Assembly (NCBI RefSeq): GCF_000208745.1
Contig: NC_030857.1
Location: 15,660,053 to 15,724,052 of the forward strand
Reading direction: 5' to 3'
DNA length: 64,000 bases
Source: Theobroma cacao
Lineage: Eukaryota > Streptophyta > Magnoliopsida > Malvales > Malvaceae
The notes below the pieces were generated by a model. It searched no databases. It was not told the DNA's origin and saw only the letters and a program-made list of their open reading frames with translations. The position numbers were made by a program, and so were the translations under genes. This document shows positions 12,588 to 25,190 of the stretch, one piece after another (within the stretch, counting starts at the first letter, position 1; every line of letters begins with the position of its first letter).

Positions 12588-13326
12588 TTTGGTTGATCAT
12601 TTTGAATCTCAGACTATCATGCTGTTTTTGTTTTCTTTGCGTATGATTGGTATGTTGATCATACTTGTGCCTACCCTTCACTGAAATGCATAATTAAGAT
12701 CAGTTGTCTACCAAGGAAGTTTTTTGGTTGTTGATTTTGTTCTTTAGTGACTATAGTATAGAAATGTAGTGCTACTGATTGACAGTACAGTTCTTGTTGG
12801 GATGGTATGCATGAGTTTTTCATTAGTCTGAATTTTGTCAATCTTGCTGAATATATCTTGTTTGCAATTACAATTTCCACGATGCGGTCTTTTGTCTCTA
12901 GATGAAATAATTGAAGCCTCTCATAGAATTTGGGTAAACTGTAGTACCTCTTTGTGTTTTCAAAGTATTTTCTTGGGGACAGTTTAATTGAACTTTGATC
13001 ATGTCCTTTTGGATGCGCTTTACATGTCTATTTCATTGATGTGAGTATCTGGCTCTTCTTGAATTGCTGCTGCGCAAAGGATGAAATATTTAGGCTGTGA
13101 AATAGCATCAAACAAATTTGGCCTTTATTGTTTGTGAGAAATTCTTGCCAACTTTTTTCTCACCTGAAATGGTACTTTTATGTATGTTATCTACTAGTAC
13201 TTACAAAAGTATGTCATCTGCTAATTCTTAGTTGTTCACTTTGGTTCTATTAAATCTAGCTAGTCAATCTTTCATTGCTTTTCTGTTTAATATATGCTTA
13301 ATGAATTTCAAAGGTTTTTACATGTG
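12588..13326. repeat. Array spacer shared with other blocks
   Basis: Parts of this spacer recur after units 5 (about 23662-23830) and 7 (about 24968-25085), with shared strings such as 'gttttgttct', 'tgactatagtatag' and 'aatgcataatta'. This shows that the repeating unit is larger than the RNA-like element alone. Confidence 0.6.
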
Positions 13327-13507
13327 CACAATTATGAAAAGTTGGTAGATTGGGTGGTTTCAATGATTTTTAGTTTGATCCTCTGTCGTTGCTTCTGTTG
13401 TTTGTTATTGTTATTACCTTTTATCTGTGAAGATGTAGATTGGTCTTAGTGAAAATCATGAGCTTTGTATCTTTTGATTATGATATTGATGAAATCTGAG
13501 CTTCTTT
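13327..13507 (+). ncRNA. Degenerate snoRNA-like unit (subfamily C)
   Basis: It aligns over its length with the unit at 24193-24368. The 5' box is decayed ('caattatgaaaag' against 'ccaatgatgagat'). The 3' part keeps TATGATATTGATGAAAT followed by CTGAG. The terminal GCCC/GGGC stem is lost. Probably non-functional. Confidence 0.35.
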
Positions 13508-13676
13508 TGTTTTTTTGTCTTTTTTGAATTATATTCCTTATAAATATTATTATGGGCCTTTGTTTGATTACAGCCATTGTAAACAGCGTGTTTTCTGCTT
13601 TATATTTTTTTTAGTAGCTCATAATTCTTTCTATGAAGTTATATGTTTTAACATTTGAGTCTTGTCCTTGCATTTT

Positions 13677-13751
13677 GCCCAATGATGAAAAACTCATTCT
13701 TGATCGAATGGATCTGGTTTTAATTCATCTTTGGCTTTTGCACACCACCTC

Positions 13752-13802
<51 letters not shown>

Positions 13803-13830
13803 NNNNNNNNNNNNNNNNNNNNNNNNNNNN

Positions 13831-13884
<54 letters not shown>

Positions 13885-14019
13885 GTACACATGTGTTTGT
13901 GTGTATGTATGTATTTATATATATATATTATATATATTTGGTGGTGTGTGAAAAGCTATTGACGAATGCCTTTACTGTGAATTGTACATGATCTTGTTAT
14001 AGCTATGAGATCTGAGGGC
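13677..14019 (+). ncRNA. Long box C/D snoRNA-like unit 3 (contains a gap)
   Basis: GCCC (13677-13680), a perfect C box ATGATGA (13682-13688), C'-like ATGATCT, the invariant AGCTATGAGAT, D CTGA (14012-14015) and GGGC (14016-14019). The D' position reads CTGG, as in unit 8. The spacer is a long (CT)n tract holding a 28-N gap (13803-13830), then (TA)n. The true length is therefore uncertain; 343 nt as assembled. Confidence 0.55.
13760..13882. repeat. (CT)n microsatellite with 28-N gap
   Basis: A pure CT dinucleotide tract on both sides of 13803-13830, broken once by 'ctctactctc'. It sits in the expanded spacer of snoRNA-like unit 3. Confidence 0.95.
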
Positions 14020-14042
14020 TATTTTCAATTGCATTTTTATGG

Positions 14043-14517
14043 CATGTTTTGTTGGGGGAATGGAATAGCCATTCCTCTCTATTCCTTACCCCTTTTTATA
14101 ATTGCATTTTATTTATGAAATGGTCATTCCGGAAGAGATTGATATAGTCTTTCCTCTTGTTAATGGCTATTTCGACTATGTTGGAATAGGTTAAAAAAGT
14201 TGTTGGACAGAAATGCCTTTAATTAATTTAAAAAATTACTATCCTATATGACTCAAAACTTTTTCATTTCCCCTTTTTTTTCTCTCTCTGCATATTTGTC
14301 TCTCCCTTCTCTCCTAATTTCCTCCACTATCGGAGGATGGTAAAGGGTGGTGGTGGTGCCTCCACAATTGGATGTGGCACTACACAACTAGATCTGATCG
14401 TGGGAAGTGATGACTAGGTGGTCCATGGCCAGATTTGTTTGTGGAAAGCGTCGATTTGGTGCTCCCCAACTAGATCTAGTCCTAAGAAATGTTGGATTTA
14501 GCACTACATGTTTAGAT
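14043..14517. mobile_element. MITE-like/unknown insertion next to the copia remnant
   Basis: Comparison with the paralogous block after unit 8 (25624 onward) shows that array homology stops near 14043 and resumes near 16441. The segment starts 'tgttttgttgggggaatgg' with the palindrome 'ggaatagccattcc', resembling the element at 8800-8995. No coding domain is seen. Confidence 0.4.
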
Positions 14518-16414
14518 TGTAGAAGAAAATAGATTGATTTTTGATTGACAATCAGTTACAAGTCAATATTTATGCTTGCCATAAGGTTTGATTATAAGTC
14601 AATTAAGTATAATATTAATTAATTAATTGAAAACTTCAAGTAGATAATTAATTAATTAATTGAAAACTTCAAGTAGATAATTAATTAATTAATTAATCTT
14701 CGTGAGATAATTACATTAATTTTGGCACATGATAATCACGTTAATTATTCTTAATACTCCCCCTCAAGATGAGTATGAATGCTTGATATTCAAAATGCTC
14801 TTCTTGCTTAACTTTGTTGCAGATTTTATGAATCTATTTGGGATTAATAATCCTAGTGAAGGTTTTTTCTCTGATGAATTTAATACCAAAATCTTTAAAC
14901 AAGAAAATCAACCACATGAACTCCCAACCTCTGTTGAATTTCTTGCAAAAATAGTTTGTTCCTTGGACTTCCAATTGATGAGTGACTGTCTAAGAAAGTA
15001 TATATAGCCAGTCATTGATTTCCTTCTATCTTGGTAGCTTGTCCCAACACTATTGGCATGAGTCGTTAATTGCAGAAAAGACTTAATTTAAAATAAAATT
15101 CTTTTTCCTGGTTCTGTTTTAAGGTAAGTTAATACCCTAGAGGCTGCCTGCAAATGAGAATTCCTTGGTTTGTCCAAGAATTGTGATAGTTTGTGCTGTA
15201 TAGGCCATATTAGGCCTAGTGAGGGTTGATAGTAATAATTTTCCAATCAATCATTTATATATACAAGCTTCTGTCATCTGATCATCATCGTTGGTCTTGG
15301 AGAGCTTGTAATTGTAATTAATGGGAGTGGAAATTGGTTTAGGTCCCAATAAATCACATTCATTAAGTCCAATGTGTATTTCCTTTGACAAATGGAAATA
15401 CTCCAAACTTAAAAAATACCTAGGCACCCTAAGATCCTTAAGTTTGAACCTTGATTTCAAATATGGTTTTACATCAGTTGCTATATGAATAGCAGAGCTA
15501 GCAATTACCATGTTATCTATATATACCAGTAGAGCAATGAAACCTCATTAACATGAAACCTCCATCTATATATACGAGTAGAGCATTTTGCGAACTTGGA
15601 GTTTTATTACACAACCTCATTAAAATCACCATTCAAAAAAGTGATGTCCAATTGAGAGAAATGTTGCCCTTTGGAAATGCTCTTATTATTGTTTGCTTAG
15701 CAGTAGGACTATAAATCTCCTAATAGTCAAACTCATCCCTATTCTTTCGATTTTATCCTTTGGTGACAAACCTAGCTTTGTACTTTTTCACACTGTTATC
15801 TGCATGAATTTTCATCTTGTAGACTCTTTTGCATTCATTTGCATGTGAACCTCTAGGAAGGGGCATTGCAATCCATGTGCCATTGTCCTCCAAAGCATAC
15901 AATTCTGTTTTCATGATATCTTGTCATTGAACATAATTGACAGCTTGATAATTTGTGAGGTTCAGGGATAAGAGATAATGAAAATGGTATAGGTCTTGTG
16001 AGAAGAAGAGAGTTGTTGGGAAGAAAGGTAGCTGGCAATGGGATAGACGGTGACAAAACTAGTGTGAGTAGTATGAGATGGTAAATTATATTGGTAGGCT
16101 TTGAAGTATTTTGGAGGGTTTCTAATTCTGTTGATGTCATCTCTGTTTGCCATGCTCAATTCTCCTAGGGAAAGTACCAAAATTAGAAATCTTCCTAGAA
16201 AGGCACTGTCATCAAGACAGTTTAGTTTTTTGTTGAGCAAGATGAGCATTTTGAATATTCATGAGCATTCTGAATATTCATGCTCATCTTGAGGGAGAGT
16301 ATAAGAGCAATGCATGTAATTATCATGGTCTTGGCTTGTAATCAATTATTTTGACAAGTATAAATATTACCTTGTAACTGACTTTAAGTTATGAGAATCA
16401 TTTTTTTTTCTACA
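14518..16414 (-). mobile_element. Ty1/copia remnant with its LTRs in inverted orientation
   Basis: Minus-strand copia pol fragments are visible. One (about 15940-15700) reads METELYALEDNGTWI-type text, then KRVYKMKIHADNSVKKYKARFVTKG; another (15511-15251) reads DLRVPRYFLSLEYFHLS and LGPKPISTPINYNYKLS. These are RT-region motifs of Ty1/copia. Stops interrupt them. A polypurine tract and LTR lie on the minus strand at about 14768-14518. A homologous tract and LTR lie on the plus strand at about 16290-16414. The outer ends are TGTAGA and TCTACA. Both arms share 'gcataaatatt/gtataaatatt' and 'cttgtaactga'. The arrangement implies an inversion or two head-to-head insertions. Confidence 0.7.
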
Positions 16415-16440
16415 TCCATATCAGTTTCTTCCTCTCTCAA

Positions 16441-16716
16441 TCTTTACATAGTCCAAAGGGTGCAATGTATGGTATTTTGATTTTTACTTCTGGAGTTGAT
16501 TGATGCCATATATAAGGCCAAACTATAACCGTACGTGAGTTCATTGAAATTTTAAATAAAGCATCAGAGAACTGCAAACTAAGCATTTGTCTGGTTGATT
16601 TAGTTACATATATTAAATCTGTGCAGTTGGTGAGGCTGGTTGTTTACAGTTTTATATGATATTTTGTATTTGTATTGAGCAATCTTTTGATATTTGCTCT
16701 TCCGCCCCCCACTTAT
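16441..16716. repeat. Array spacer resuming after the transposon block
   Basis: Matches 25705-25960 after unit 8, with shared 'agtccaaaggg', 'gccatatata', 'ttgaaattttaa' and 'gagaactgcaaa'. This confirms that the 14.0-16.4 kb block was inserted into an older array. Confidence 0.65.
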
Positions 16717-16981
16717 GCCCAATGATGAAAATTTTATTTGCAAGGAGGTTCAATGGCATTGTATTTTTGCTCTATCCTTTCCACTACTAGTGTCATCATT
16801 AGTTTAGGCTCTTCTTCTTCTTCTTCTTCTTTTCTTCGTTATTATTCTTATTGTTATTATTATTATTTTCATCCGCATTACTATTGATGATGCTGGTAAT
16901 GGATGTGGAAAGGTTTTTAGTGAAATTCAATAGCATCACCATTGATGAATTGTTAGAACTTGAGTTCTGACCTCTGAGGGC
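16717..16981 (+). ncRNA. Long box C/D snoRNA-like unit 4 (divergent 3' end)
   Basis: GCCC (16717-16720), perfect C box ATGATGA (16722-16728), D CTGA (16974-16977) and GGGC (16978-16981). The spacer holds (TTC)n and ATT-rich sequence. The sequence before the D box differs from the array consensus (GAGTTCTGACCT), so its guide would differ. A TGATGAA motif lies about 26 nt upstream. A decayed paralogue of its 3' half is at about 25940-26130. Confidence 0.5.
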
Positions 16982-19900
16982 ATTGCAAGTTCTTCCGCCA
17001 TATGGTGTATTTGAGAGTTCCAAGTGTTACAATGTTTCTTCGTTTGAGTTTTAACTATTTTAACTAGGATATTGCAGGTTGTAGGAGTTTCCTTTAAATA
17101 ATAATGCTATAGTTTTAACTAGAAATTTGCTCGCACCTTGCTGCAGGGCAAAATTTTAATATTTGAAAATTTTACAACATTATTTACGTGTTAATGATCA
17201 ATATTCATTAATTATTTTTGGTTTTATGTTAATTGTAGTGATATTATTCTTGATATAACATATTAAGCTTTTCAGGAGTTACTTATTATACTTTATCTAT
17301 TCTTTTTTTACTTGTATTGTAGGAAAACCAAACTCTAGCCAAATCAAAGCAGTCAAAGTTTTGACCTTTTCATAGGTAAATATTTTTTTTTTTGTTTTTT
17401 GGTTTAGGGTTTAGATTTCATCAACTGTCAAATTTATTGTGTTCAAGATCTATTTGCAACTTGTTTGTACTTTCTAGCTTGAGTTTTTTAGTCATGAATG
17501 GTTACAGATCTTGTCGTGGTATTCCTATCATGTCATTTGCAATTTAGATGTTTGTAACTGGAGGGACATAACATCAATTATGTCTGAATAGTTAAAATTT
17601 TATATTATGTAAGCTGTTGTGTAAGCAATGAACGTGAGTTCTGGTTGCATTCAAGATGTAGCAGTATTTGTGTTTCTATCCTTGTCTCATTAGCTCTATA
17701 ACACTTAATGTAAGCTGTTGTGTAAGCAATGAATGTTATAAGGTTGGCAAACTTAGCATCAGGTCTTTTACCAAAAATAACTAAGCCTGGAGTCCTAATG
17801 CGCCCAGTTTGCTTAAAAGAGGGAAACCAGCACAATGAAAAGCTTAAAATTGACCTTCATCAAGCCCCAGCCAGCTATCAAAGCATTTTAAGTAAACTAC
17901 AAAGGACAATCCAATACAAACCCATTTGACCTGTGGTCGTGTTATTTAGCTTTGCCGCTAGAGGTATGATAAATGGATCTGGTTAAGGTTTATGTATAAA
18001 CTAGGTTAAAATGTAAGTCCTTTGTCCACAAAGCTGAGGAAGGAAAATGTGCACGTGTCTTGACTTGGGAGTCAAACCACTCGCTCTGTCCCAAATTTTA
18101 TTTGCCCAAAAAACTTATAAAAGAGTAAAACATATCATGTTCTGATTATGTAGCTCTGAAATCCAGGTTGTAGTCTTTCTTGTATGCTCATGTCTCATAC
18201 ATTTTTATGTTAAATAAATGACATAAAGCAACTCCCATGGCTATTTGTTTATATTTTAAGTTATATATCGTCCATTTCAGATTACAAGCACAACAGTGAA
18301 CAAGAATGTTGATTAAAGGAAAGAAGAGTGAAGCTAAACTTAAGCTAAATGAATGGAATCAGTTTGTTTTAAATTGTGAATTGAATTAATCTTCCTTCAA
18401 CTGAAACTTGATCGTGAGCTTTGGAAATTTCTTCATATGCTTGCCTCTTTCAACCCATGTGACTTTGACCACAATAGTTTATTGTTTACATTAGAGCCAC
18501 TTGCCAGTCAGCCTGACTATGAGTGGATTTAAATCTGTAGTTTGACAATGCATTTATGAGAGTGTTTCCAACCTTTATGGTTCTCTTAAGCTCCAAAATT
18601 TGCAGTTATGAATAGTTGCAACTTTTTAGTTGGCTGTTGGTTCACACCTTGAAACTTCTTCACCTATTATTGTCATGAATGTTGGTCATTTCGTACCTTA
18701 GTTATTGTCTTTACTAAAACTCTTTAGTTCACACAATGGAACAAGAAATGTGAAATAATTGGTTAGCTTTCAGATTTCCTTCAATAATATTTTTTATGCT
18801 TTATTTGTAATAACCAAAATTTGTGTTGAGTGCTTTATAAATATATCTTGTATTGGGGTTGAGACATATTTGAATTTGGATCCGTATCTTCTATATTAGG
18901 TTCCTTTTCTTTAATTTTTTATTAAGTTATTATATATTTGTTATATGAGATTAGTTTAGTCTTTCTTCATATAAATTTAAATTTCAAATTATGAATTAAA
19001 GAGTATATATGTAGTCAACATTTTAGAAAGGAAGAATAGTTAGATTTATTCAAGAAATTATATCATGTAAAAATTTACATTAAAATAAAGCATACAAGTA
19101 TATTAAACTTACATTTTTGTGTATAAGGATAATTTTAAAAGTTAACATCTTTTTTTTAGTAAATTGTTGATAAATCAGATGTTGTAATGTTATCCTTTTA
19201 GTATTTTATGAACATTTTATATATATGTATATATATATTAAATGTTGCTGTGTTATCTTCTCAGCAATTGCATTTTCTATAATAATTTTGTCACCCACAT
19301 TGCAAGGAAATGTTATTAACTTTTCGAGGTGGGGACAACAATGCATTCCTGGCCCCAAATGTGCTTTGTCGACGTCTTTGAAAATAGAACTTTATATTAT
19401 TATATAAAAATGAAATAATGAGGTTTCTTTAGAAAAAAAAATTAAAGAAATTAAAATCAATTTTAAGATTAACATTATCATTGATTAATTAGCAAAAAGT
19501 TTATATTTTTTGTTTTTGTTAAAATAAAATAATAGTTAATTGATATTGTTTCTATCAAAATTGGTTTTATAAATGTAGTAATAAAATGTTTAAAATGCAT
19601 TATGTAATCATATATTTATTTAATTTAATTAAGTGTATATTATATGTCACATTTTTATGGTTTTTATATTGTAAAAATTTTTTAAATGTTATTTTATTTG
19701 TTTAAAAATAATGCTCAAGGGATATACTTGACCATGATTCCTTTATTAGTTATATGTACGTCAAGGCCTGAGCCTTGAGAGGTGAGGTATTGTGTGGGAT
19801 TAGTGTTAATTAAGAGTAATGTTATGGAGTCTTATTGCTGATTGTTGAGGTAGTGGTGGCTGTTATATTACAGTTCTCCGAATATTTTCTGTGTACTATA

Positions 19901-20331
19901 GTTATTTATTTTATGGTATTGTAATATTAAATAAATAAAAATTCCTTCTACCATCACTACTATTATTTTCCTCCATGGGCCATGTTTTGGTTTAGCAATT
20001 GCAGCCATTCAAGAAATGCAATTTGCATTCATAATTTTTATAATCAATTTTAATGCTAAGAGTTAAAATGAGGAAAATAATGTACGATATGTGTTACTGT
20101 GTGTAAATTGTTGATTTGGTGAACTTGTTTATTTCAAAAATGACATCGAATTGAATATTTAAAAATGATTGAATCAATCAAAAATCAAATTATTTTGATC
20201 GGTTTATTCAGATTATGAAAATTGAAATCAAATTCATACTAATTAAAAATAGTATATGTTGAAATCATGTTTCAAAGTAATATATAAGTATAAATTTCAA
20301 CTTAACAAGTAGTAGAGAACATTATAAAAAT
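16982..20331. other. Intergenic, AT-rich sequence with no supported gene
   Basis: A short minus-strand open stretch at 17835-17605 (IRTPGLVIFGKRPDAKFANL) looks somewhat protein-like, but no family or splice context supports it. The rest, and above all 18800-20330, is strongly AT-rich. 'Gattgaatcaatcaaaaatc' near 20170 has an inverted partner near 22110, hinting at an outer element into which the 20332-22025 element was inserted. Confidence 0.4.
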
Positions 20332-22025
20332 GAGAGATATCAACGGATCGGGTATCTTATAATTTCGAGGTACCCAAACTCTAATCTTATAAAAAATCAA
20401 CTATTCTAACTCTATTAACTACTCGAATAATTTTAAAATTACTATAATTTTATTACATTTTTATTATTTTATAATTACCCTAATCCGTTTAAAAATTCGA
20501 TTAAATTTAAAAAATTATTAAAATCTTCTTTACATGTACCCAATTACTTAAACCTGTATGCATATACAATAATATTTTTTTACGTGTTTCATAAAATTAA
20601 TTACTAATTAAATTAATAAAAACAAAAATAATAAATTTTTAATTTAAATAATCAAAAACAAATATTGTAAACATAAACTTAAATAATTAAAAATAAATAT
20701 CCATACAACGATATAAACTTAAATAACTATACATAAATTTTCAAATAACAACATAAACTTAAATAACTAAACACAAATATCCAAACAAATGACATAAACT
20801 TAAATAACAAAAAATATAATTTTTTATAAGTTATAATTCTTATAATGTTAACAAAAAAAATAAATATATTTATATTTAAAGTATATATACTAAAAGTATT
20901 ACAATGTATATACAAAATAGTAATTATATTCTTTATAAATGAACCCAATGTATATAAAGTATAGATGTTAAAAGACAATATAATTTAATTAATAATCATA
21001 ATTTTATTAATTAATTATATGAATTTGTCTTTAGTTACATGAAATTTTAAAAAAAANTATATAATTGAAATATTAATCTTCTTATATATATAATTATAAA
21101 ATTACTTTTACACTTAAGAAATACTAGTATTTTACATATAATTATTATTTTAATATTAAATAAAAAATAAGTATTCAATTTTCAATGCTACAACAATAAA
21201 TATCAATATATATATATATATGTATATATTACAATTAATAATTTTATAAGTTATAATTTTTATAATGTTAACACAAAATAAAAATAAATATATTTATATT
21301 AAAGTATATATACTAAAAGTATTAGTATATACATAATATAGTAATTATATTTCTTACAAATGAACCCAATATATATAATATATATATTTAAAAACATTTC
21401 AAGTTAATTAATAATCATAGTTTAATGAATTAATTTAATTAACTATATGAGTTTGTTTTTAATTACATTAAATTAAAAAATAGTTAGATTCCAAAACTAT
21501 TCTAAACTCAAAGACTCTCTTTAAGTGTACATATTATAAGTTATAATTTTTGTAATCTTAACCCAAAATAAAAAGTAAATACATTTTTATTAAAAATATA
21601 TATAATAGTAATTATATTTTTTATAATATAATATGATATTCATATTATTTAAACATAATTAATAATCTAATAATATTTTATTTATATATATTCATATCAT
21701 CACATTAGTAATTTAACTAACTATATTTTTAATATATTTGTTAACATTTAACAAAGGAAATTGTTGATCAATATGATATAGCCTTTTGATGTCTTTTTTC
21801 CTTACATGGGTTCGAATCTAATTAGCATCAGTTTTATTCAATTATTTAAATAATAAAAAAATATATAAACGGGTAGTTATAAACGAGTTCGGGGCAAGTA
21901 CCTTAAGGGTAATACCCGAACCTGATTCGAGTAGTGAAATCACTACTCGAACCCGTTTATTGGGTACCCTAACCCGGTGTAATCGGGTCGGGTACCTTAT
22001 AATAGGGTACCCGTTGGCATCCTTA
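20332..22025. mobile_element. Non-autonomous hAT-like element, 8-bp target duplication
   Basis: The left end reads GAGATATCAACGGATCGGG and the right end in reverse complement TAAGGATGCCAACGGGTACCC, imperfect inverted repeats of the hAT 'GGGTGNCAACGGG' type. Both flanks are ATAAAAAT (20324-20331 and 22026-22033), the 8-bp size expected of hAT. There is no transposase. The inside contains about three related blocks starting 'aagttataat' near 20827, 21248 and 21538. AT-richness makes a chance 8-bp match less negligible than usual. A single N is at 21056. Confidence 0.6.
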
Positions 22026-22033
22026 ATAAAAAT

Positions 22034-23405
22034 ATAAGATACCTATTGACATTCCTAATAAAAATTAGTACATGTATGTATATAATAATTTTAAAATATA
22101 TTATTTTATATTCAATTTTTGATTGATTTGATTATAATAAATAAAAAATTCAAAATAATTGAAATCAATTTGGTTGGATGATTTTTCGCATTCAAAATTT
22201 TTCTCACCCCTATTTAGAATATCAACCTTCAAAGATGCATTAAAGAATATTAGAATACCATCACAATTGAGATCTTTTGTCATAAGTTTAATTATATTTA
22301 CTAGGAGTGACTAATTGAACAATTTAGTTGATGCAGTCTATCATAATTAAAGATTAAATAGATTAAACATTTTTAGAAAATAGATTAGAATAGATTAAAT
22401 ATAAAAGAGATATCGAACTGATCAAATATCAAATTGGTTCGATTTTGGATTGAAATGATTAAAATTTTATTTTATTTTTGACAAATTACAATATGAAAAT
22501 TTATAAATTTAATCTATAATTATAAAATATACACATAATTTAAATACAAAAAAATATAACATTTGTTATTTTACTTACATAATTATGTCCTTTTACATAA
22601 ACCATTAAATTATCATTCAAAATTTACCATAACAAAGATAATAAAATTAACATATACAAAACAAAATCATCTAACACAAGACAATCCATCATTACATATC
22701 ATAAATTGAAAATCTTTCATGACTTGACTCTTCATAGTCACCCACAAAGACTATATAGTAATTAAAATAATATAAAAAATGTAATTATTTATATTAAATT
22801 GATATTTTGGTCAAATATAGTTAAAAATTTAACAATTAAAAAGTAATTAAATAAATTAATTTGATCAAACTTTTTAGATCAATAAATTTAATAAACCAAT
22901 TGAATCAAATTATTTTGTTTAAATTACGTTTAATTCAATTGAGTTATTGGTCCGGTCCAGTTAATTGCAACTTCAGCATTCCATGACCAACTAGGAGCCC
23001 ATTTTTCCACTGGGGCTGTCTCTCATCCTGGCCTTTGCTTAAATGCTTGTACTTTCTCTCGCCCATCCCTTTGCAACTCCTACCAGTATCACATCTTATT
23101 TTTAGCCCACTTTTTCTTCTTTTTTTAATTATTTTGGGTGAAGAGGGAAACCCAATTTTTATTGTTCATTCTTTAAGATTCGATGCTCTTTGTCCAATGA
23201 TAGCAGAGCCATAGAAGGGACGCATGAGGTGAGCTCTTTTTTTGTTATTTCTTTTTATTCTTCTTTGTTGTTGATTGATTACTGTATGGAAGAGCCTTTC
23301 TGCTATGAATTTCAAGTTTTGATGTTGCAGCTTCAATTCAAATGTTTCAAACACTGTAACATTTTTGCAGAATGCTACTCTTTTTTTTTTCTGCATTGGT
23401 GTTTG
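22034..23405. other. AT-rich sequence, no supported gene
   Basis: Contains 'ggttcgattttgga' type text near 22440 that looks like MITE debris. A lone box-C-like 'tccaatgatagcag' at 23190 has no D-box partner and is not called as a unit. Confidence 0.4.
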
Positions 23406-23661
23406 GCCCAATGATTGAAACCTCATTGAACTGAAGCAGTCATCTCTAATTTTCGCTTTGGGCATTTGCTATCAGCAATGGCATCAACAGCATCTTTCTT
23501 TCTGTTTCTTTTTCTTCTTTTTGGTGCATATGAAGAACTGGTCTTTCTCTCTCTTTATTCGTATGGACACGGCTGCCGATGTGGCGAAGGCTCTTGACGA
23601 AAATCAGTTGGTTAAAAGTTAAAACTACGAATGATCATTTATAGCTATGAGATCTGAAGGC
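23406..23661 (+). ncRNA. Long box C/D snoRNA-like unit 5
   Basis: GCCC (23406-23409), C-like ATGATTG, a D' position decayed to CTAA, a GGCTGCCGATG motif equivalent to GGCTGATGATG in units 2 and 7, C' ATGATCA, the invariant AGCTATGAGAT, and D CTGA (23654-23657). The closing stem is weaker (AGGC). It belongs to the same subfamily as units 2 and 7, sharing a GACACGGCTG string with unit 2. Probably older or decaying. Confidence 0.48.
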
Positions 23662-24192
23662 TGGTTGCATGATTTTCAATCTTTATCTTTACAATGCTGC
23701 TTTTGTTTCCTTGGCATATGAATTTCATGTAATTGAGTAATTAGCAGTTCCCTACCATGAAAATCTTTGGGTTTCTGGTTTTGTTCTACACTGACTACGG
23801 TTAGAAATATCAATGCTGCTGAACGCTTGTAGCATGCTCATTGGGAGTTGGGACTAATAGTAGTTGATATCTTTTTTTAATGCTTAATGTAATTGCTTGG
23901 TGACAAATCAACTCTATTTTGCTTTTCTGGATGCACTTTTTATGTTTGTTCCTTCAATGTGAGCATCTTCCTCTTCTTTAATTTCTGCTGTGTAAATCAT
24001 GAAACTTTTAGTTGTCTCCGAGCAAGGGTTGTCAATGTTCTGTTTCTTTTTGTATTAGCTTGTGCTTTGTGCGTGTTTTTTGCTAATCCTTGATGATTTA
24101 ATTTTTTGTGCTATTAAGTTTAGCTAGTCAATTGTTTGTTAATATATAATGTAAATATATGCTTAACAAATTTCAACTGCTTTGAAATGTGT
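23662..24192. repeat. Array spacer
   Basis: Homologous in part to the spacer after unit 2. No other feature seen. Confidence 0.45.
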
Positions 24193-24368
24193 GGCCAATG
24201 ATGAGATTCATTGCCTCAGGTAGTTGTCTTGATTTTCATTTTGAACCTCCATCATTGCTTTTGCCAACCTGTTCTTGTTGTTGTTGTTTATCCCTGAAGG
24301 TGTGGATTGGCATTTATAAAAATCATGAGTCATTACTGTTTGAATATGACACTGTTGAGATCAGAGGG
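24193..24368 (+). ncRNA. Degenerate snoRNA-like unit (subfamily C)
   Basis: GGCC and a perfect C box ATGATGA (24198-24204) open the unit. The 3' end reads ATGACAC, TGTTGAGAT, CAGAGGG, so the D box is CAGA instead of CTGA. It aligns with 13327-13507 and with a shorter relic at about 25075-25190. Loss of the D box argues against function. Confidence 0.35.
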
Positions 24369-24705
24369 TATTACCTTTTCCATAGAATATCAAATGGGTT
24401 GTAAATCTTTCAACTGGAAATTGTTTTTCATTTTCTAAAATGTCTAATAAAATGTTTTAGATGCAGTGTGGATTAGAGATTAGTTGCATACAATGAATAT
24501 TTATGGAGTTTGATTGATTATAGTTTAGATGAGCCTGGCGATTTAAATTTCAGGTTTTGGTGTTTCAGGCTCAATGATGATATTTGTAAACTGGAGTTTC
24601 TTCCCGACATTAATGCATTTTATGATTTGAGTTTGAGTTTTTCTAACATTGTTGAGCAAAGCTTTCTGGACCTAATTTGTAGCATACTTTTTGTATTTGG
24701 TGTTT

Positions 24706-24968
24706 AGCCCAATGATAGAACACTCATTGAATGGAGCAGTTATTTCTGATTCTCATTTGAGCATTAGCTATTGTCATCTCTGTCATTGTCATCATCATCA
24801 CCAATCACCGTCAGAAACGAACAAAATACCAAAGTGGCTCTCTCTCTCTCTGACTGGATATATACCTATATATCTTCCTATTGACATGGCTGATGATGTG
24901 TGAAGGGTCTTTAGAACCGGTTACCTAATTCCGTGGATGACCAAATTTATCTGTGAAATCTGAGGGTT
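24706..24968 (+). ncRNA. Long box C/D snoRNA-like unit 7
   Basis: AGCCC opens and GGGTT closes, giving a pairable terminal stem with changed bases. C-like ATGATAG; D' CTGA after GGAGCAGTTATTT; (TCA)n and CT spacer; GGCTGATGATG near 24887; an imperfect hairpin; C' ATGACCA; and D CTGA (24960-24963). The sequence before the D box is TATCTGTGAAAT, diverged from AGCTATGAGAT, so its guide differs. Confidence 0.55.
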
Positions 24969-25074
24969 TTTTTTAATCATTTTGATACTTGTCTGGAATG
25001 CATAATTACATAATTAGCTTTGTGTACCGCGGAAATCTTTGTTTTGTGATTTTATTCTATAGTGACTACAGTAT

Positions 25075-25190
25075 AGGAAAGTTTATGCTGCTGCTTCTGC
25101 TGCTATTGTTGTCATTATTGCTGTGTATTTTTTTAAAAATCATGAGCTTCATTGTATTTTGATTATGATACTCCTAAAGGCATTGCATTT
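25075..25190 (+). pseudogene. Relic of a subfamily C snoRNA-like unit
   Basis: Shares 'gctgctattgttgtcattatt', 'aaaatcatgagctt' and 'gattatgata' with 13380-13490 but lacks both terminal boxes. Confidence 0.35.

Noticed and set aside
13633..13991. Open frames across the (CT)n tract
   Set aside because: Poly-Ser/Leu from a dinucleotide repeat, running through an N gap.
17605..17835. Minus-strand 76-residue frame containing GLVIFGKRPDAKFANL
   Set aside because: Slightly protein-like, but no family recognised and no exon context.
23180..23405. Additional snoRNA-like unit starting at the ATGATAG near 23194
   Set aside because: No D box, closing stem or AGCTATGAGAT partner before unit 5 begins.
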